Shown: piece after piece, positions 1-9,100 of the stretch | How positions within the stretch are numbered: position 1 is the stretch's first letter | Layout: each line of letters opens with the position of its first letter | Origin: Oscillospiraceae bacterium | Lineage (GTDB): Bacteria > Bacillota > Clostridia > Oscillospirales > Ruminococcaceae | Assembly: GCA_900768125.1 (NCBI GenBank) | Contig: CAAGBS010000012.1 | Span: 1-47,821 of the forward strand | Direction of reading: 5' to 3' | DNA: 47,821 nt | Position numbers and translations under genes: made by a program | Notes under the pieces: model-generated | Seen by the model: the letters and a program-made list of their open reading frames with translations, nothing else | Databases searched by the model: none | Told to the model about the DNA's origin: nothing

Positions 1-250
1 CTTTTGTCACAAAAGGAAGTGGGGGTGTGGGGTGTCTCCCCCAGTGGGGGAGGTGGCGCGAAGCGCCGGAGGGGTTGACCGAAAGACCAAAGCCCCCGCC
101 ACTCCGCACGATAGTGCGGTTTTACGCTTCAAAGGCGCTAAAGGGGGTATGGGTCGGGGAGACAAACGAAGTTTGTCCTAGAAACAAGAGTTTTCCCCCC
201 ATGATCTTTCGCAGTTTATTGTTGTTTCGACTTTTTCGACAAGCTGGGGC
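1..250. repeat. Hairpin-rich intergenic region at left edge
   Basis: I see no convincing gene in the first 440 bases. The stretch holds a string of short perfect hairpins with GAA- or GATA-type loops: GGCGC-gaa-GCGCC near 55-67, CCGCAC-gata-GTGCGG near 105-120 and GACAAAC-gaa-GTTTGTC near 161-177. A G-rich/C-rich block (CCCCC-agt-GGGGG) lies near 38-50. A 76-codon open frame across it has no ribosome binding site and simply reads through the hairpins. It may be a degenerate intergenic repeat or the tail of an element that starts outside the window. Confidence 0.5.
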
Positions 251-346
251 GGCGTAGAAATACCCCGCCTATGTACATTTTCTGAAAATAAAAGGGAAAA
301 ATACCCTGCGCTGGTTAGTAAAATATAAAAGATTTAATAAAACCAC

Positions 347-375
347 TTGCAAAAATATTTCAAATGGTGTATTAT
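347..375 (+). promoter_or_regulatory. Sigma-A-type promoter for the RpiR regulator gene
   Basis: TTGCAA at 347-352 and TATTAT at 370-375 are separated by 17 bases. They lie 65 bases upstream of the chosen start codon. Confidence 0.6.
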
Positions 376-440
376 AATAATGACCGCGATTTCCCCCGGC
401 GGGAGGCCGCATGATCGTTTTCAGAAAAAGAGGTGCAGCA

Positions 441-1301
441 ATGAAGGAAGATCTCCTCCAACAGATAGAACAGATGATGCCGGGCTTTTCCAAAAGCCAG
501 AAGCTCATCGCCAACTATATTCTAAATCACTACGAAAAGGCAGCGTATATGACTGCTTTAAAGCTGGGCAACGCCGTAAACGTCAGCGAATCCACGGTAG
601 TCCGCTTTGCGATAGAGCTTGGCTACGAGGGCTACCCGCAGCTTCAGCGCTCCCTGCAGAGCCACATCAAGAACCGCCTGACCTCTATCCAGCGCATGGA
701 CGTCACCCGCAGCCGCATAGGCGACCTCGACCCCATAGAGGGCGTTCTCTCCCAGGATATGGATAAGATCCGCCACACGCTGGAAAACATTGACCGCGAA
801 GCGTTCGACAATGCAGTCAACACCATCGTGGACGCGCGCCGGATATACATTCAGGGCGCGATGAGCTCCGGCATTCTTGCGAGCTTCATGCATTACTACC
901 TGCGGCTTATTTTCGATAAGGTCACGCTGATAGGCTCGGTCGCGACCAGCGAGATCTACCAGCAGATGATACACATCGGCGAGGGGGACGTTTTCATCGG
1001 ACTGTCGTTCCCGCGCTACGCTAAGAGCACCATCAACGCGTGCAAGTTCGCGCACGACTGCGGCTCGCAGATAATCGCCATCACCGACAGCGAAAATTCC
1101 CCGCTGGCGCAGTACGCCCACACAACGCTCTGCGCATACTCCGACATGGTCAGCTTCGTGGACAGCCTGGTTGCACCGATGAGCCTGCTGAACGCGCTGA
1201 TAGTCGCAGTATCCAACCGCAACCGCTGCCGCGTGGAGCAGACCTTCCGCAAGCTGGAAACGCTCTGGGATAACAACGACGTTTACAAGAAAGATGTTTG
1301 A
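441..1301 (+). CDS. MurR/RpiR family transcriptional regulator
   Basis: This is a DNA-binding regulator of 286 residues. Residues about 1-77 form the RpiR-type helix-turn-helix (SESTVVRFAIELGYEGYPQL). Residues about 120-265 form a SIS domain of the kind that binds phosphosugars (FIGLSFPRYAKST, IIAITDSENSPLA). The start at 441 is chosen because GAGGTG lies just upstream; an in-frame ATG at 411 has no such site. The family usually controls sugar-phosphate or amino-sugar catabolism genes, but the only linked gene here is the overlapping flavoprotein, so no ligand can be assigned. Confidence 0.9.
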   Translation: MKEDLLQQIEQMMPGFSKSQKLIANYILNHYEKAAYMTALKLGNAVNVSESTVVRFAIELGYEGYPQLQRSLQSHIKNRLTSIQRMDVTRSRIGDLDPIEGVLSQDMDKIRHTLENIDREAFDNAVNTIVDARRIYIQGAMSSGILASFMHYYLRLIFDKVTLIGSVATSEIYQQMIHIGEGDVFIGLSFPRYAKSTINACKFAHDCGSQIIAITDSENSPLAQYAHTTLCAYSDMVSFVDSLVAPMSLLNALIVAVSNRNRCRVEQTFRKLETLWDNNDVYKKDV

Positions 1302-2520
1302 TATACTGATAATAGGGGGCGGAGCAGCCGGAATGTACTGCGCCGCCCATGCTGCTGAAATGGGGCTGAAAGCGGCTGTAGCCGAGCACGGGAAGTCCCT
1401 CGGACGAAAACTCGGCATAACCGGAAAGGGACGCTGCAACGTCACCAACGACTGCGACACCGACACCGTGCTGAAAAACGTACCCCGCAACCCGAGATTC
1501 CTCTACAGCGCGCTCTCAAAGTGCGCCCCCGCCGACGTGATGGATTACTTCCGGCGACTCGGCGTCCCGCTGAAGACAGAGCGCGGGCAGCGCGTTTTCC
1601 CGGTGTCCGATAAGGCGGGGGACGTAGTCGGCGCGCTGGAAAGGCAGCTTCGCAGGCTGAATGTTGAAATTATCCGCGGTAACTGCACGAAACTCCTCAT
1701 CGGGGACGGCAGGTGCTGCGGCGCGGTCGTGTCCGGCAGGGAAGTCCGCGCGCGGGCGGTCGTGCTGGCTACAGGCGGGCTGTCATACCCGCTGACCGGC
1801 TCGGACGGCTCCGGCTACGCGCTGGCGAAGCAGGCGGGTCACACCGTCACCGACTGCGCCCCCTCGCTTATCCCGATGGAGACCGAGGAGCGCTGGGTCA
1901 GCAGCGCGGCGGGGCTTGACCTCCGCAACATTTCGATGAAGCTGATGTGCGGTAACAAAGCCGTTTACGAGGATTTCGGCGAACTGCTGTTCACCGCATA
2001 CGGCGTTGGCGGACCCACTATCCTCAGCGCTTCGGCGCACATTCCGAAGATGGAGTCGGGAAAATACTCAGTTGTGATAGACCTGAAGCCCGCGCTGTCC
2101 GAAAAGCAGCTTGACGCGCGTATCCTGCGGGATTTCGGCGAGCGAAAGGGCACGCGCTTCGCGGACAGCCTGCGGGGACTGCTCCCGGCGCAGCTTGCTC
2201 CGGTCGTTGCGGAGCTTTCCGGCATTCCCGCCGACAAAAAGGTGGACGAGGTGACGAAAGAGCAGCGCCGCGCACTGGGACAGCTTCTGAAAGGGCTTAC
2301 AGTCCACATCAGGGGCTTCCGCCCGGTGGAGGAAGCGATAATCACCCGGGGCGGCGTTTCGGTAAAGGAAATAAATCCCAACACAATGGAAAGCCGGCTG
2401 ACCCCCGGGCTGTATTTCGCCGGCGAGATCATCGACTGCGACGGCTATACTGGCGGCTTCAACCTGCAGATAGCGTTCGCAACGGCGTATTCTGCGGCGC
2501 TGGCTGTTTCCCAGTCGTGA
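1294..2520 (+). CDS. NAD(P)/FAD-dependent oxidoreductase, BaiN/HI0933 family
   Basis: This is a flavoprotein of 408 residues in the HI0933/YhiN/BaiN family. The N-terminus has a Rossmann FAD-binding motif (IIGGGAAGMYCA), followed by GKGRCNVTND typical of the family and a C-terminal FAD-contacting segment (YFAGEIIDCDGYTGGFNLQ). The length fits the family, roughly 400-420 residues. The gene overlaps the end of the RpiR gene by 8 bases, so the two are probably cotranscribed and translationally coupled. One family member, BaiN, has been linked to bile-acid dehydroxylation, but most members have no proven substrate. I do not assign that reaction here, since no other bai gene is visible. Confidence 0.88.
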   Translation: MFDILIIGGGAAGMYCAAHAAEMGLKAAVAEHGKSLGRKLGITGKGRCNVTNDCDTDTVLKNVPRNPRFLYSALSKCAPADVMDYFRRLGVPLKTERGQRVFPVSDKAGDVVGALERQLRRLNVEIIRGNCTKLLIGDGRCCGAVVSGREVRARAVVLATGGLSYPLTGSDGSGYALAKQAGHTVTDCAPSLIPMETEERWVSSAAGLDLRNISMKLMCGNKAVYEDFGELLFTAYGVGGPTILSASAHIPKMESGKYSVVIDLKPALSEKQLDARILRDFGERKGTRFADSLRGLLPAQLAPVVAELSGIPADKKVDEVTKEQRRALGQLLKGLTVHIRGFRPVEEAIITRGGVSVKEINPNTMESRLTPGLYFAGEIIDCDGYTGGFNLQIAFATAYSAALAVSQS

Positions 2521-2599
2521 ATTTTCGCCCGCAGACCAGCAACTGCGACAGTTTTTTTCAAATTTTGCGTGAAATTTCAATGAAATTGCAAAAAAACAC

Positions 2600-2628
2600 T
2601 TGCAATTTTTTTTGAGGTGTGATATAAT
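2600..2628 (+). promoter_or_regulatory. Promoter of the cmk-plsC-ispH/S1 operon
   Basis: TTGCAA (2600-2605), a 17-base spacer and a perfect TATAAT (2623-2628) form a strong sigma-A promoter just upstream of cmk. Confidence 0.75.
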
Positions 2629-2637
2629 AAATTGAAT

Positions 2638-2700
2638 AAATGTAGGGGGTAGTTTCGCCTATTTACATTTTTTCACATTTCAGCCACCTGCATAGTGGCT
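2638..2700 (+). promoter_or_regulatory. Leader with two hairpins ahead of cmk
   Basis: Between the promoter and cmk the transcript can form AAATGTA/TACATTT (2638-2670) followed by a T run to 2673, which looks like an intrinsic terminator. A second perfect hairpin follows, AGCCAC-ctgcata-GTGGCT (2682-2700). This could be an attenuating leader for an operon that includes a ribosomal protein domain; it is an inference from fold alone. Confidence 0.35.
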
Positions 2701-2716
2701 CGTAAAGGTGATGTTT

Positions 2717-3391
2717 ATGCCGGAAATGCATATAGCGGCGGCTGTCGATGGTCCCGTTGGAGCTGGAAAAAGCAGCATAGCACGGGAGGCGGCGAAGAAG
2801 CTCGGGTTCATCTATGTGGACACCGGGGCGCTCTACAGAGCGGTTGGGCTGTACTGTAAAAGGTGCGGCGCCGATTTGAAGGACCCTGCCGATATAGCTT
2901 CCAGGCTGCCGGGAATAAAGCCGGAGATTCGGCTTTGCGACGGCGTTCAGCATATCTATCTCAACGGCGAGGACGTGTCCTCGGAGATAAGGCTGCCGGA
3001 GATATCCATGGCGGCTTCCGCGGTGTCTTCCGTGCCGGAGGTGCGGGCTGCGCTCCTCGGTATCCAGCGGAATATCGCGGCTGAAAACAACGTTATCATG
3101 GACGGACGCGACATCGGTACGGTCGTGCTCCCTGACGCACAGGTGAAGATCTTCCTCACCGCCGCGCCGGAGATCCGCGCGAAGCGCCGCTACGACGAGC
3201 TTTGCGCAAAGGGCGTGCAGACCACGTTCGACGAGGTGCTGTCCGACCTGAACAAGCGCGACTACGACGATTCCCACAGGGCTGCCGCCCCGCTGAAACA
3301 GGCGGAGGACGCGGTGCTCGCAGACACGTCTGCGCTGGATTTTGAGCAGTCCTGCGAGCTGGTGTGCAGCATTATCAGGGAGAAGCTGTGA
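2717..3391 (+). CDS. cmk: (d)CMP kinase (cytidylate kinase)
   Basis: Cytidylate kinase phosphorylates CMP and dCMP with ATP in pyrimidine nucleotide supply. The protein of about 224 residues has the P-loop GPVGAGKSS close to its N-terminus, the CMP-binding segment YVDTGALYRAVGLY, and MDGRDIGTVVLPDA typical of Cmk. I prefer the ATG at 2717 because AAAGG ends 8 bases upstream; GTG at 2708 and ATG at 2711 are in frame but too close to that site. It is the first gene of an operon with plsC and the ispH/S1 fusion, an order common in Clostridia. Its stop codon overlaps the plsC start by one base. Confidence 0.95.
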   Translation: MPEMHIAAAVDGPVGAGKSSIAREAAKKLGFIYVDTGALYRAVGLYCKRCGADLKDPADIASRLPGIKPEIRLCDGVQHIYLNGEDVSSEIRLPEISMAASAVSSVPEVRAALLGIQRNIAAENNVIMDGRDIGTVVLPDAQVKIFLTAAPEIRAKRRYDELCAKGVQTTFDEVLSDLNKRDYDDSHRAAAPLKQAEDAVLADTSALDFEQSCELVCSIIREKL

Positions 3392-3996
3392 TGTTCTATT
3401 CGTTTCTCCGCAATTGTGCAAGATTATTCTACATCATCGTTTATCACATACATGTCATCGGCGGGGAGAATATCCCCAAGGAAAAGGGCGGTTACATAAT
3501 CGCCAGCAACCATGTGTCAAACAACGACCCGCCTGTCGTGGGCATTACTTTCAAGGGTAAGTACACGTTCATGGCGAAGGAAGAGCTTTTCGAGATGAAT
3601 CCGGTCTTCACCTGGCTGATAACCAGGCTGGGGGCGTTCCCGGTAAGGCGGGGCGCAAAGGATAACAGCGCGATAGAAAAAGCTCTGGAAAGCCTCAAAG
3701 AGGGGCGCATTTTCGTTATCTTTCCGGAGGGCACCCGCTCCAAGGACGGCACTCTCGGCAGGGCGAAAAGCGGAGTCACCCTCATCGCCGCGCAGGCGAA
3801 AGTCCCGGTAGTGCCGGTGTTCATCAAGTACGGCAGAAAGAAATTCCGCCGGAACATCTACATCTCCATCGGCGAGAAGATAGCCGCAGAGCACTTCGAC
3901 GTTGACATCAGCGACCGTAAGATGCTGAAGCAGGTGAGCGCCACGATAATGGACGAGATAGCGAAGCTGCAGGAGAACATGCCTGATGTTGATTGA
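3391..3996 (+). CDS. plsC: 1-acyl-sn-glycerol-3-phosphate acyltransferase
   Basis: PlsC acylates lysophosphatidic acid to phosphatidic acid at the membrane in phospholipid synthesis. The 201-residue protein has the catalytic HX4D motif (NHVSNNDPP) and the second acyltransferase motif FPEGTRSKDG, plus a hydrophobic N-terminal segment (FLRNCARLFYIIVYHIHVIG). The start at 3391 shares its A with the cmk stop codon (TGATG) and is preceded by AGGGAGA. The gene overlaps the following ispH/S1 gene by 11 bases, so the three are translationally coupled. Confidence 0.92.
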   Translation: MFYSFLRNCARLFYIIVYHIHVIGGENIPKEKGGYIIASNHVSNNDPPVVGITFKGKYTFMAKEELFEMNPVFTWLITRLGAFPVRRGAKDNSAIEKALESLKEGRIFVIFPEGTRSKDGTLGRAKSGVTLIAAQAKVPVVPVFIKYGRKKFRRNIYISIGEKIAAEHFDVDISDRKMLKQVSATIMDEIAKLQENMPDVD

Positions 3997-5923
3997 GACA
4001 GCGGACAAGTCCGGGTTCTGCTTCGGCGTTCAGCGCGCGATAGACATTACAGAACAGGCGGCGGACAGATACAGCGAGGTCTTTACGCTGGGGCCGCTTA
4101 TCCATAACAGGATAGTCACCGATTCCCTCGAAAAGAGGGGAGTTCATATAGCCGCAGACGTGCGTGAAGCGCAGGGGAAGCCCCTTGTGATACGCTCCCA
4201 CGGGGTCGGCAGGGATACCGAGGAAAGGGCGCAGGCGGCTTGCTCCGTGCTGCTGGACGCGACCTGTCCGTTCGTGAAGCGTATCCACAAAATAGTTTCG
4301 GAGCAGCCCGCAGATTCCACGGTGGTGATACTCGGCGACGGGGAGCACCCGGAGGTGCAGGGCATAATGGGTCACGCGAACTGCAGGGCGGCCGCGTGCA
4401 TGACGCTCGATGAAGTCCGGAGCGCGCTTGACGGGACTTCCGGCGGGGCTATCCTCGTTGTACAGACAACCTTCGACCGCAGCAGATTCCTGGAATATTC
4501 CGCGAGGATACGGGAAGAATATTGCTGCGTGAAGATATATGACACGATATGCAATGCTACCTCAGAGCGCCAGGCTAATGCGGAGGAGCTTGCGAAACGG
4601 GCTGACCTTATGCTGGTAGTCGGAGGAAGGCACAGCTCAAATACCGGAAAGTTAGCTGAAATCTGTTCGAGATATTGCCGCACAGTGTTCATCGAGAGTG
4701 CCTCAGAGCTTTCCCCGCAGATCATCAGGGGTCTGCACTCCGATAGTATTATCGGAATAACGGCAGGAGCTTCAACTCCCGCCTATACAATAAAGGAGGT
4801 TCATTTAAAAATGAGCGAGATCATCAACAATAATGAAAATGAGGAGAGCTTTGCAGCACTGTTAGAGCAGTCCGAGAGCAAGAGATTATATAACGGCGCC
4901 AAAGTTGAGGCAACAGTTGTAAGCGTAAAGCCGAACGAGGCTGTTGTAGAGCTGATGGGTACAAAGCACACGGGTTACATACCCCTTGACGAGCTCACCA
5001 ACGACCCCAACGCAAAGGTTGAGGACATCGTTAAGGTAGGCGACGTTATCAATGCTATCGTGACCAAGGTTGACGATTCCCAGGGCGTTGCTTTCCTCTC
5101 CAAGAAGAGAGTCGATTCCGCACTCGGTCTTGAGAAGATCGCAGCAAGCAAGGAAGCAAACGAGACCCTCGAGGGCGTAGTTACCCAGGCTGTCAAGGGC
5201 GGCGTTATCGTTGTCACCAACGGCACAAGAGTATTTATCCCTGCTTCCCAGACCGGCGTTCCGAGAAGCGGCAAGCTCGAGGATCTGGTAAAGAAGACTG
5301 TTCAGTTCAAGGTAATCGAGATCAACGAGCAGCGCAACAGAGTTGTAGGCTCTATCCGTCAGGCTACCAGAGAGGTTCGCGACGCTGAGAGAGCTAAGTT
5401 CTGGGAGACCATTCAGGTCGGTCAGAAGTTCGAGGGCGAGGTTCGCTCCATCGAGGACTACGGCGTATTCGTTGACATCGGTCCGGTTGACGGTCTGGTT
5501 AGAACCAGCGAGCTGACCTGGAACAGAGTCGGCCACCCCAAGGATATCGTTAAGGAAGGCGACAAGATCACTGTTATCGTTAAGTCCTTCGATCCCGAGA
5601 AGAAGAGAGTTTCCCTCTCCGCTAAGGATCCCGATGAGAACCCCTGGACCAAGTTCGTTGAGGAGTATCAGATCGGCGACGTTATCAAGGCTACTATCGT
5701 AAGCATCACCGAGTTCGGCGCATTCGCACAGATCATTCCCGGCGTTGACGGACTTATCCACATTTCCCAGATCTCCACTGAGAGAGTAACCAACATCAAC
5801 AATGTTCTGACTGTTGGTCAGGAAGTTGAGGCTAAGATCATCGACATCGACACCGAGAAGAACAGAGTTTCCCTCTCCATCAAGGCGCTCATGGAAGACA
5901 ACGAGACTCTCGACGCTGAGTAA
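3986..5923 (+). CDS. ispH: 4-hydroxy-3-methylbut-2-enyl diphosphate reductase fused to ribosomal protein S1
   Basis: The protein has 645 residues in two parts. Residues 1-275 are IspH (LytB), the last MEP-pathway enzyme making IPP and DMAPP. The three [4Fe-4S] cysteines are present at C12 (GFCFGVQ), C94 (DATCPFV) and C189 (TICNATSERQ), with H40, H72 and H121. Residues 276-645 carry four S1 RNA-binding domains, for example GQKFEGEVRSIEDYGVFVDI and GDVIKATIVSITEFGAFAQI. This fusion is known in many Clostridia. Codon usage shifts at the junction: the S1 half uses codons typical of highly expressed genes. A strong Shine-Dalgarno sequence and in-frame ATG sit exactly at the junction, so S1 may also be made alone. 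Confidence 0.95.
   Translation: MLIETADKSGFCFGVQRAIDITEQAADRYSEVFTLGPLIHNRIVTDSLEKRGVHIAADVREAQGKPLVIRSHGVGRDTEERAQAACSVLLDATCPFVKRIHKIVSEQPADSTVVILGDGEHPEVQGIMGHANCRAAACMTLDEVRSALDGTSGGAILVVQTTFDRSRFLEYSARIREEYCCVKIYDTICNATSERQANAEELAKRADLMLVVGGRHSSNTGKLAEICSRYCRTVFIESASELSPQIIRGLHSDSIIGITAGASTPAYTIKEVHLKMSEIINNNENEESFAALLEQSESKRLYNGAKVEATVVSVKPNEAVVELMGTKHTGYIPLDELTNDPNAKVEDIVKVGDVINAIVTKVDDSQGVAFLSKKRVDSALGLEKIAASKEANETLEGVVTQAVKGGVIVVTNGTRVFIPASQTGVPRSGKLEDLVKKTVQFKVIEINEQRNRVVGSIRQATREVRDAERAKFWETIQVGQKFEGEVRSIEDYGVFVDIGPVDGLVRTSELTWNRVGHPKDIVKEGDKITVIVKSFDPEKKRVSLSAKDPDENPWTKFVEEYQIGDVIKATIVSITEFGAFAQIIPGVDGLIHISQISTERVTNINNVLTVGQEVEAKIIDIDTEKNRVSLSIKALMEDNETLDAE
4792..4813 (+). promoter_or_regulatory. 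Internal ribosome binding site and start for a separate S1 protein
   Basis: AAAGGAGGT (4792-4800) is followed after 10 bases by ATG at 4811. That ATG is codon 276, in frame with ispH and exactly where the S1 part begins (MSEIINNNENEESFAALLEQ). Initiation here would give a 370-residue S1 protein. Confidence 0.7.
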
Positions 5924-5944
5924 TTTCTTACCCGAGATACTAAG

Positions 5945-5975
5945 ATTCCCTCGCAGAAATGCGGGGGAATTTTCT
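5945..5975 (+). terminator. Rho-independent terminator of the cmk-plsC-ispH/S1 operon
   Basis: ATTCCCTCGCA and TGCGGGGGAAT form an 11-bp stem with one G-U pair and a GAAA-type loop, followed by TTTTC. It lies 22 bases after the S1 stop codon. Confidence 0.85.
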
Positions 5976-6112
5976 ATATCACAAAAAATAATACGCATGT
6001 AGTGGAGGGGCAATCGTCCTGACTGCCCATGGTCAATGGATTTTTTTGATTCTTATGTAATTTACGCGCATCGTACATTGACTACGAATTTCATAATCGG
6101 TCCCGAAATAAA

Positions 6113-6138
6113 GCGGGAGGGGCAAGCCCCTCCCCTAC
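6113..6138. repeat. Palindromic intergenic repeat (GGGAGGGGC module)
   Basis: GGGAGGGGC-aa-GCCCCTCCC flanked by GC and CTAC. The same 26-base unit recurs near 14055, 14235, 22985, 23097 and 26020. It sits between two convergent genes. A degenerate copy (GTGGAGGGGCAATCG) lies near 6002. Confidence 0.8.
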
Positions 6139-6167
6139 AATATAAACGGTAGCGTCGAAACAGATCA

Positions 6168-9100
6168 TCATTCGTTGTCGATGAATTTCAGCCCTATGCA
6201 GTGGTCTGAAATAAGGTTCTCGGGCTTTACTCCGAGCAGGGTCTTCACGCCGGAGCGCACCGTGATATTTCCGCTGCACATCGACATGCTGAGCGTGCCC
6301 TCGCAGTCGGCGGAGCCGAAAGCCACTGATTCCGCGCCTTCGATGAGAGAATCGAAAGTGCAGTCGTTCATCATTATCTCGCCGAAACTCTTGTCGGCGC
6401 CGATGCCGAGTATCTCTTTCGCCTTAAATTCCGTCTTGACGCGCACATCGGACAGCTTCACGCTGCCGCCGCAGGAGTTGAACGAGCCTATGCCGCCCAC
6501 CTTGTCGCCGGACATGGTGAAGTTTGCGTGCCCGCTCTTGATGTCAACATAGCACGGGTCGCTGAAGCTTCCGATACCAAGGGCGGTCTTGGAGTGCTGC
6601 TCGATGGAGAAGCTCGTTCCGCTTATGCTGACCTCCGCGCCGGAAAGCAGGCTGCCTATACCGAGCGTCTTTTTGCCTAACTGTTCAATGCAAAGCTCTT
6701 TGCAGAGGATATTGATGTGCGAGGTGCCGTCGTTGCTCCTGCCGCCGATGGCAACGCTCTTTTCGCTGTCAAGGTGGATATAAAGCCCGCCGTTCATGCA
6801 GATGTCGATATTGCCATAGGGCATAGTGCTCCCCGAACCTATCGCATAAGTCTGCTGGGAAGCGGAATTTATCCTCAGCTTGCCGTCGCCGATTATCTTC
6901 AGCGAGGAGCCTGCGGGGACGTAGATACCGCCGGTGAGCGTGACTTCTCCGATGATGTTTAGCGTCATGCTGCTGTTCTGGCCAACGGTTATGGTCGCTC
7001 CGGCGCTCTCGTTCTGCACGGTGATGTCAACGAGGTTCAGCCTGCAGTTGATGTTGTCCTTGGCGCGCACCGCCATCTCGGAAACGTAGTTCTTGTTTCC
7101 GGTGAGGGTGTATTCCATTCTGTTGATGATTATGTCTGTGTAGTTGTCGAGGTCGAGCGCCATCAGGGATATTTCGCGCTCATCGCCGGTGAAGTAGGTC
7201 TTCCGCGTGCGGCGGTTCTCGTTCATGCGGTTGTATTCCGCTATCTCCTGCGAAATATCCGGGTCGATTTCGGAGATGAGTTCCGCGGACGGCTTCGCTG
7301 TGTAGTAGCCCTGAATGAGGTCCACGCCCATCGCGATGACGGTCTGCAGTTCCTCGGTAAGCTCCACGCCCTCGGCGAGCGCCATGAAGTTGTTGTCGTG
7401 CGCGTAGTCGATGATGTTGCGGGTGAAGTGCTTCTTGCGCTTGTCCTTGTGGATATTCATGATAAGGCTGCGGTCTATTTTCACAACGTTCGGCATGAAC
7501 GTCAGCAGGTTGCTGATGTTGGAATATCCGGTGCCGTAGTCGTCTATCGCCACCTTGAATCCGCAGCGCTGGCTGCGCTCAAGCAGGGTCTTCAGCTGGC
7601 TGGAGCTTGCTTCAGTCTGCTCGGTGAACTCTACTACAATGCCCTCCATGATGTCGCCGTAAAGCTGGTAGAGCTGCTCGAAATCCGCGTCAGGCAGCGT
7701 GCAGGCAGGAATGCTGTTGATGAAAAGCAGCTTTCCTTTCAGCAGTTCCTGGTTTTCCTTTGCGAAGCGCAGGGTATTGAACATGGTGCACTTCTCCACG
7801 TCCTGAAGTCTGTCGAGCGCCTCGGCGTGGGTGAGGATAGTAAGCGGCGAGAGCCTGAACTCGTCCCCCGAGCGCATGAGCGCTTCGTAGGCGAAGATGG
7901 AGCCGTCCTTGGCGCTGACTATCGGCTGGAAATTGTAGGTGAAAAGGTTCTCGTTCAGCAGGCGGACTACCTTCTGGCGCTCCTCTGGGTCGAACGTTTC
8001 GGAGGACACCTCGGCGGTCTTGTGCATCTTGGTGTGGTTATCCTTGGTGAGGGTGCGCTGGTAAGCGGCTTCATAGGGGAGCTTCTCCAGCACGGACTTA
8101 TCGGTGAGCGGCGCGGAAACGGACGCGGTGTAAACGTTCACGCCGTATTCGGAAGCGTCCCGGTGGTTTATCGAATCGACAACGGAACTGAGCCGTGCGG
8201 GCACATCGTCGAACGAGCCGTCGTCGATAACGCCCGCTATGAAGAACTCGTCGCCGCTGACGCGGACTACAACGTCGTTCTCCCCGGCAACGCTGGAGAG
8301 CGCCACGCCGAGGCTCTGGAGCACCTTGTCGCCCTCGGCGTAGCCGTAGGTGTCGTTGATTCCCCTGAGGTTCTCAACGTCGATGGAGATTATCCTGAGC
8401 AGCTTCTTCGGGTCGTTGAACCTGCCGCAGCGCTCGGTCATGATGCGGGTGTAGCCGCGCATGTTGAGCAGACCGGTGAGCGAGTCGCGCACCTGTGCGT
8501 CAGTCACGGCATCGTTGTAGAGAATGTGGCGGCGCTGCTTCTCAAGGGAGCAGGTTATTGTCCGCAGCCACTTTACATAGTCGTGGTCGTAGACGTTCCC
8601 GCTGTCGCCGTAGGACAGCGCAACGTAGCCGTAGTTCACGCCGAGGAAGTGCAGCGCGGTGAATATAAACGCTGACGGGTGGTCGCGCTTGTCGTAGATA
8701 ACCGGGAGCAGTATATCCCTGGGAAACTTTGCCATAAGGTCAACGCAGCTTCCTGCGGAGGTTCGCCGGAACGCGAGGTTTATCCTGTCGGTGAAGCCCG
8801 GGTCGGGGGTGGCGTTGTGCATTACCTGGTCGTTCAGGCACAGCCAGAATCCCTTGAAATCGCCGAGAAAGAGTGTGTACCAGTCCATTTTCCAAAGGTA
8901 GTCGTAGAACGTATCGGCGCCGATAAGGTCTTCTGACATGAAGTTGTAGTAGGATTCCATGCCGTTTCGCTGGAGCACGGTCATTTCGCAGGCGGCTTCG
9001 CTGCACAGTGTGCCGATGTTCGGGCGGCAGCAGCCGCAGGTCATTCCCGGCCGGAACTCCGCACAGCTGTCCGTGGGTTCCGGTGTGTATTCCGTCCCTT

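Noticed and set aside
27..257. 76-codon open frame at the left edge
   Set aside because: No ribosome binding site, and it reads through a string of hairpins.
4886..6013. Long open frame antisense to the S1 domains
   Set aside because: Caused by biased codons in the highly expressed S1 half; no independent support.
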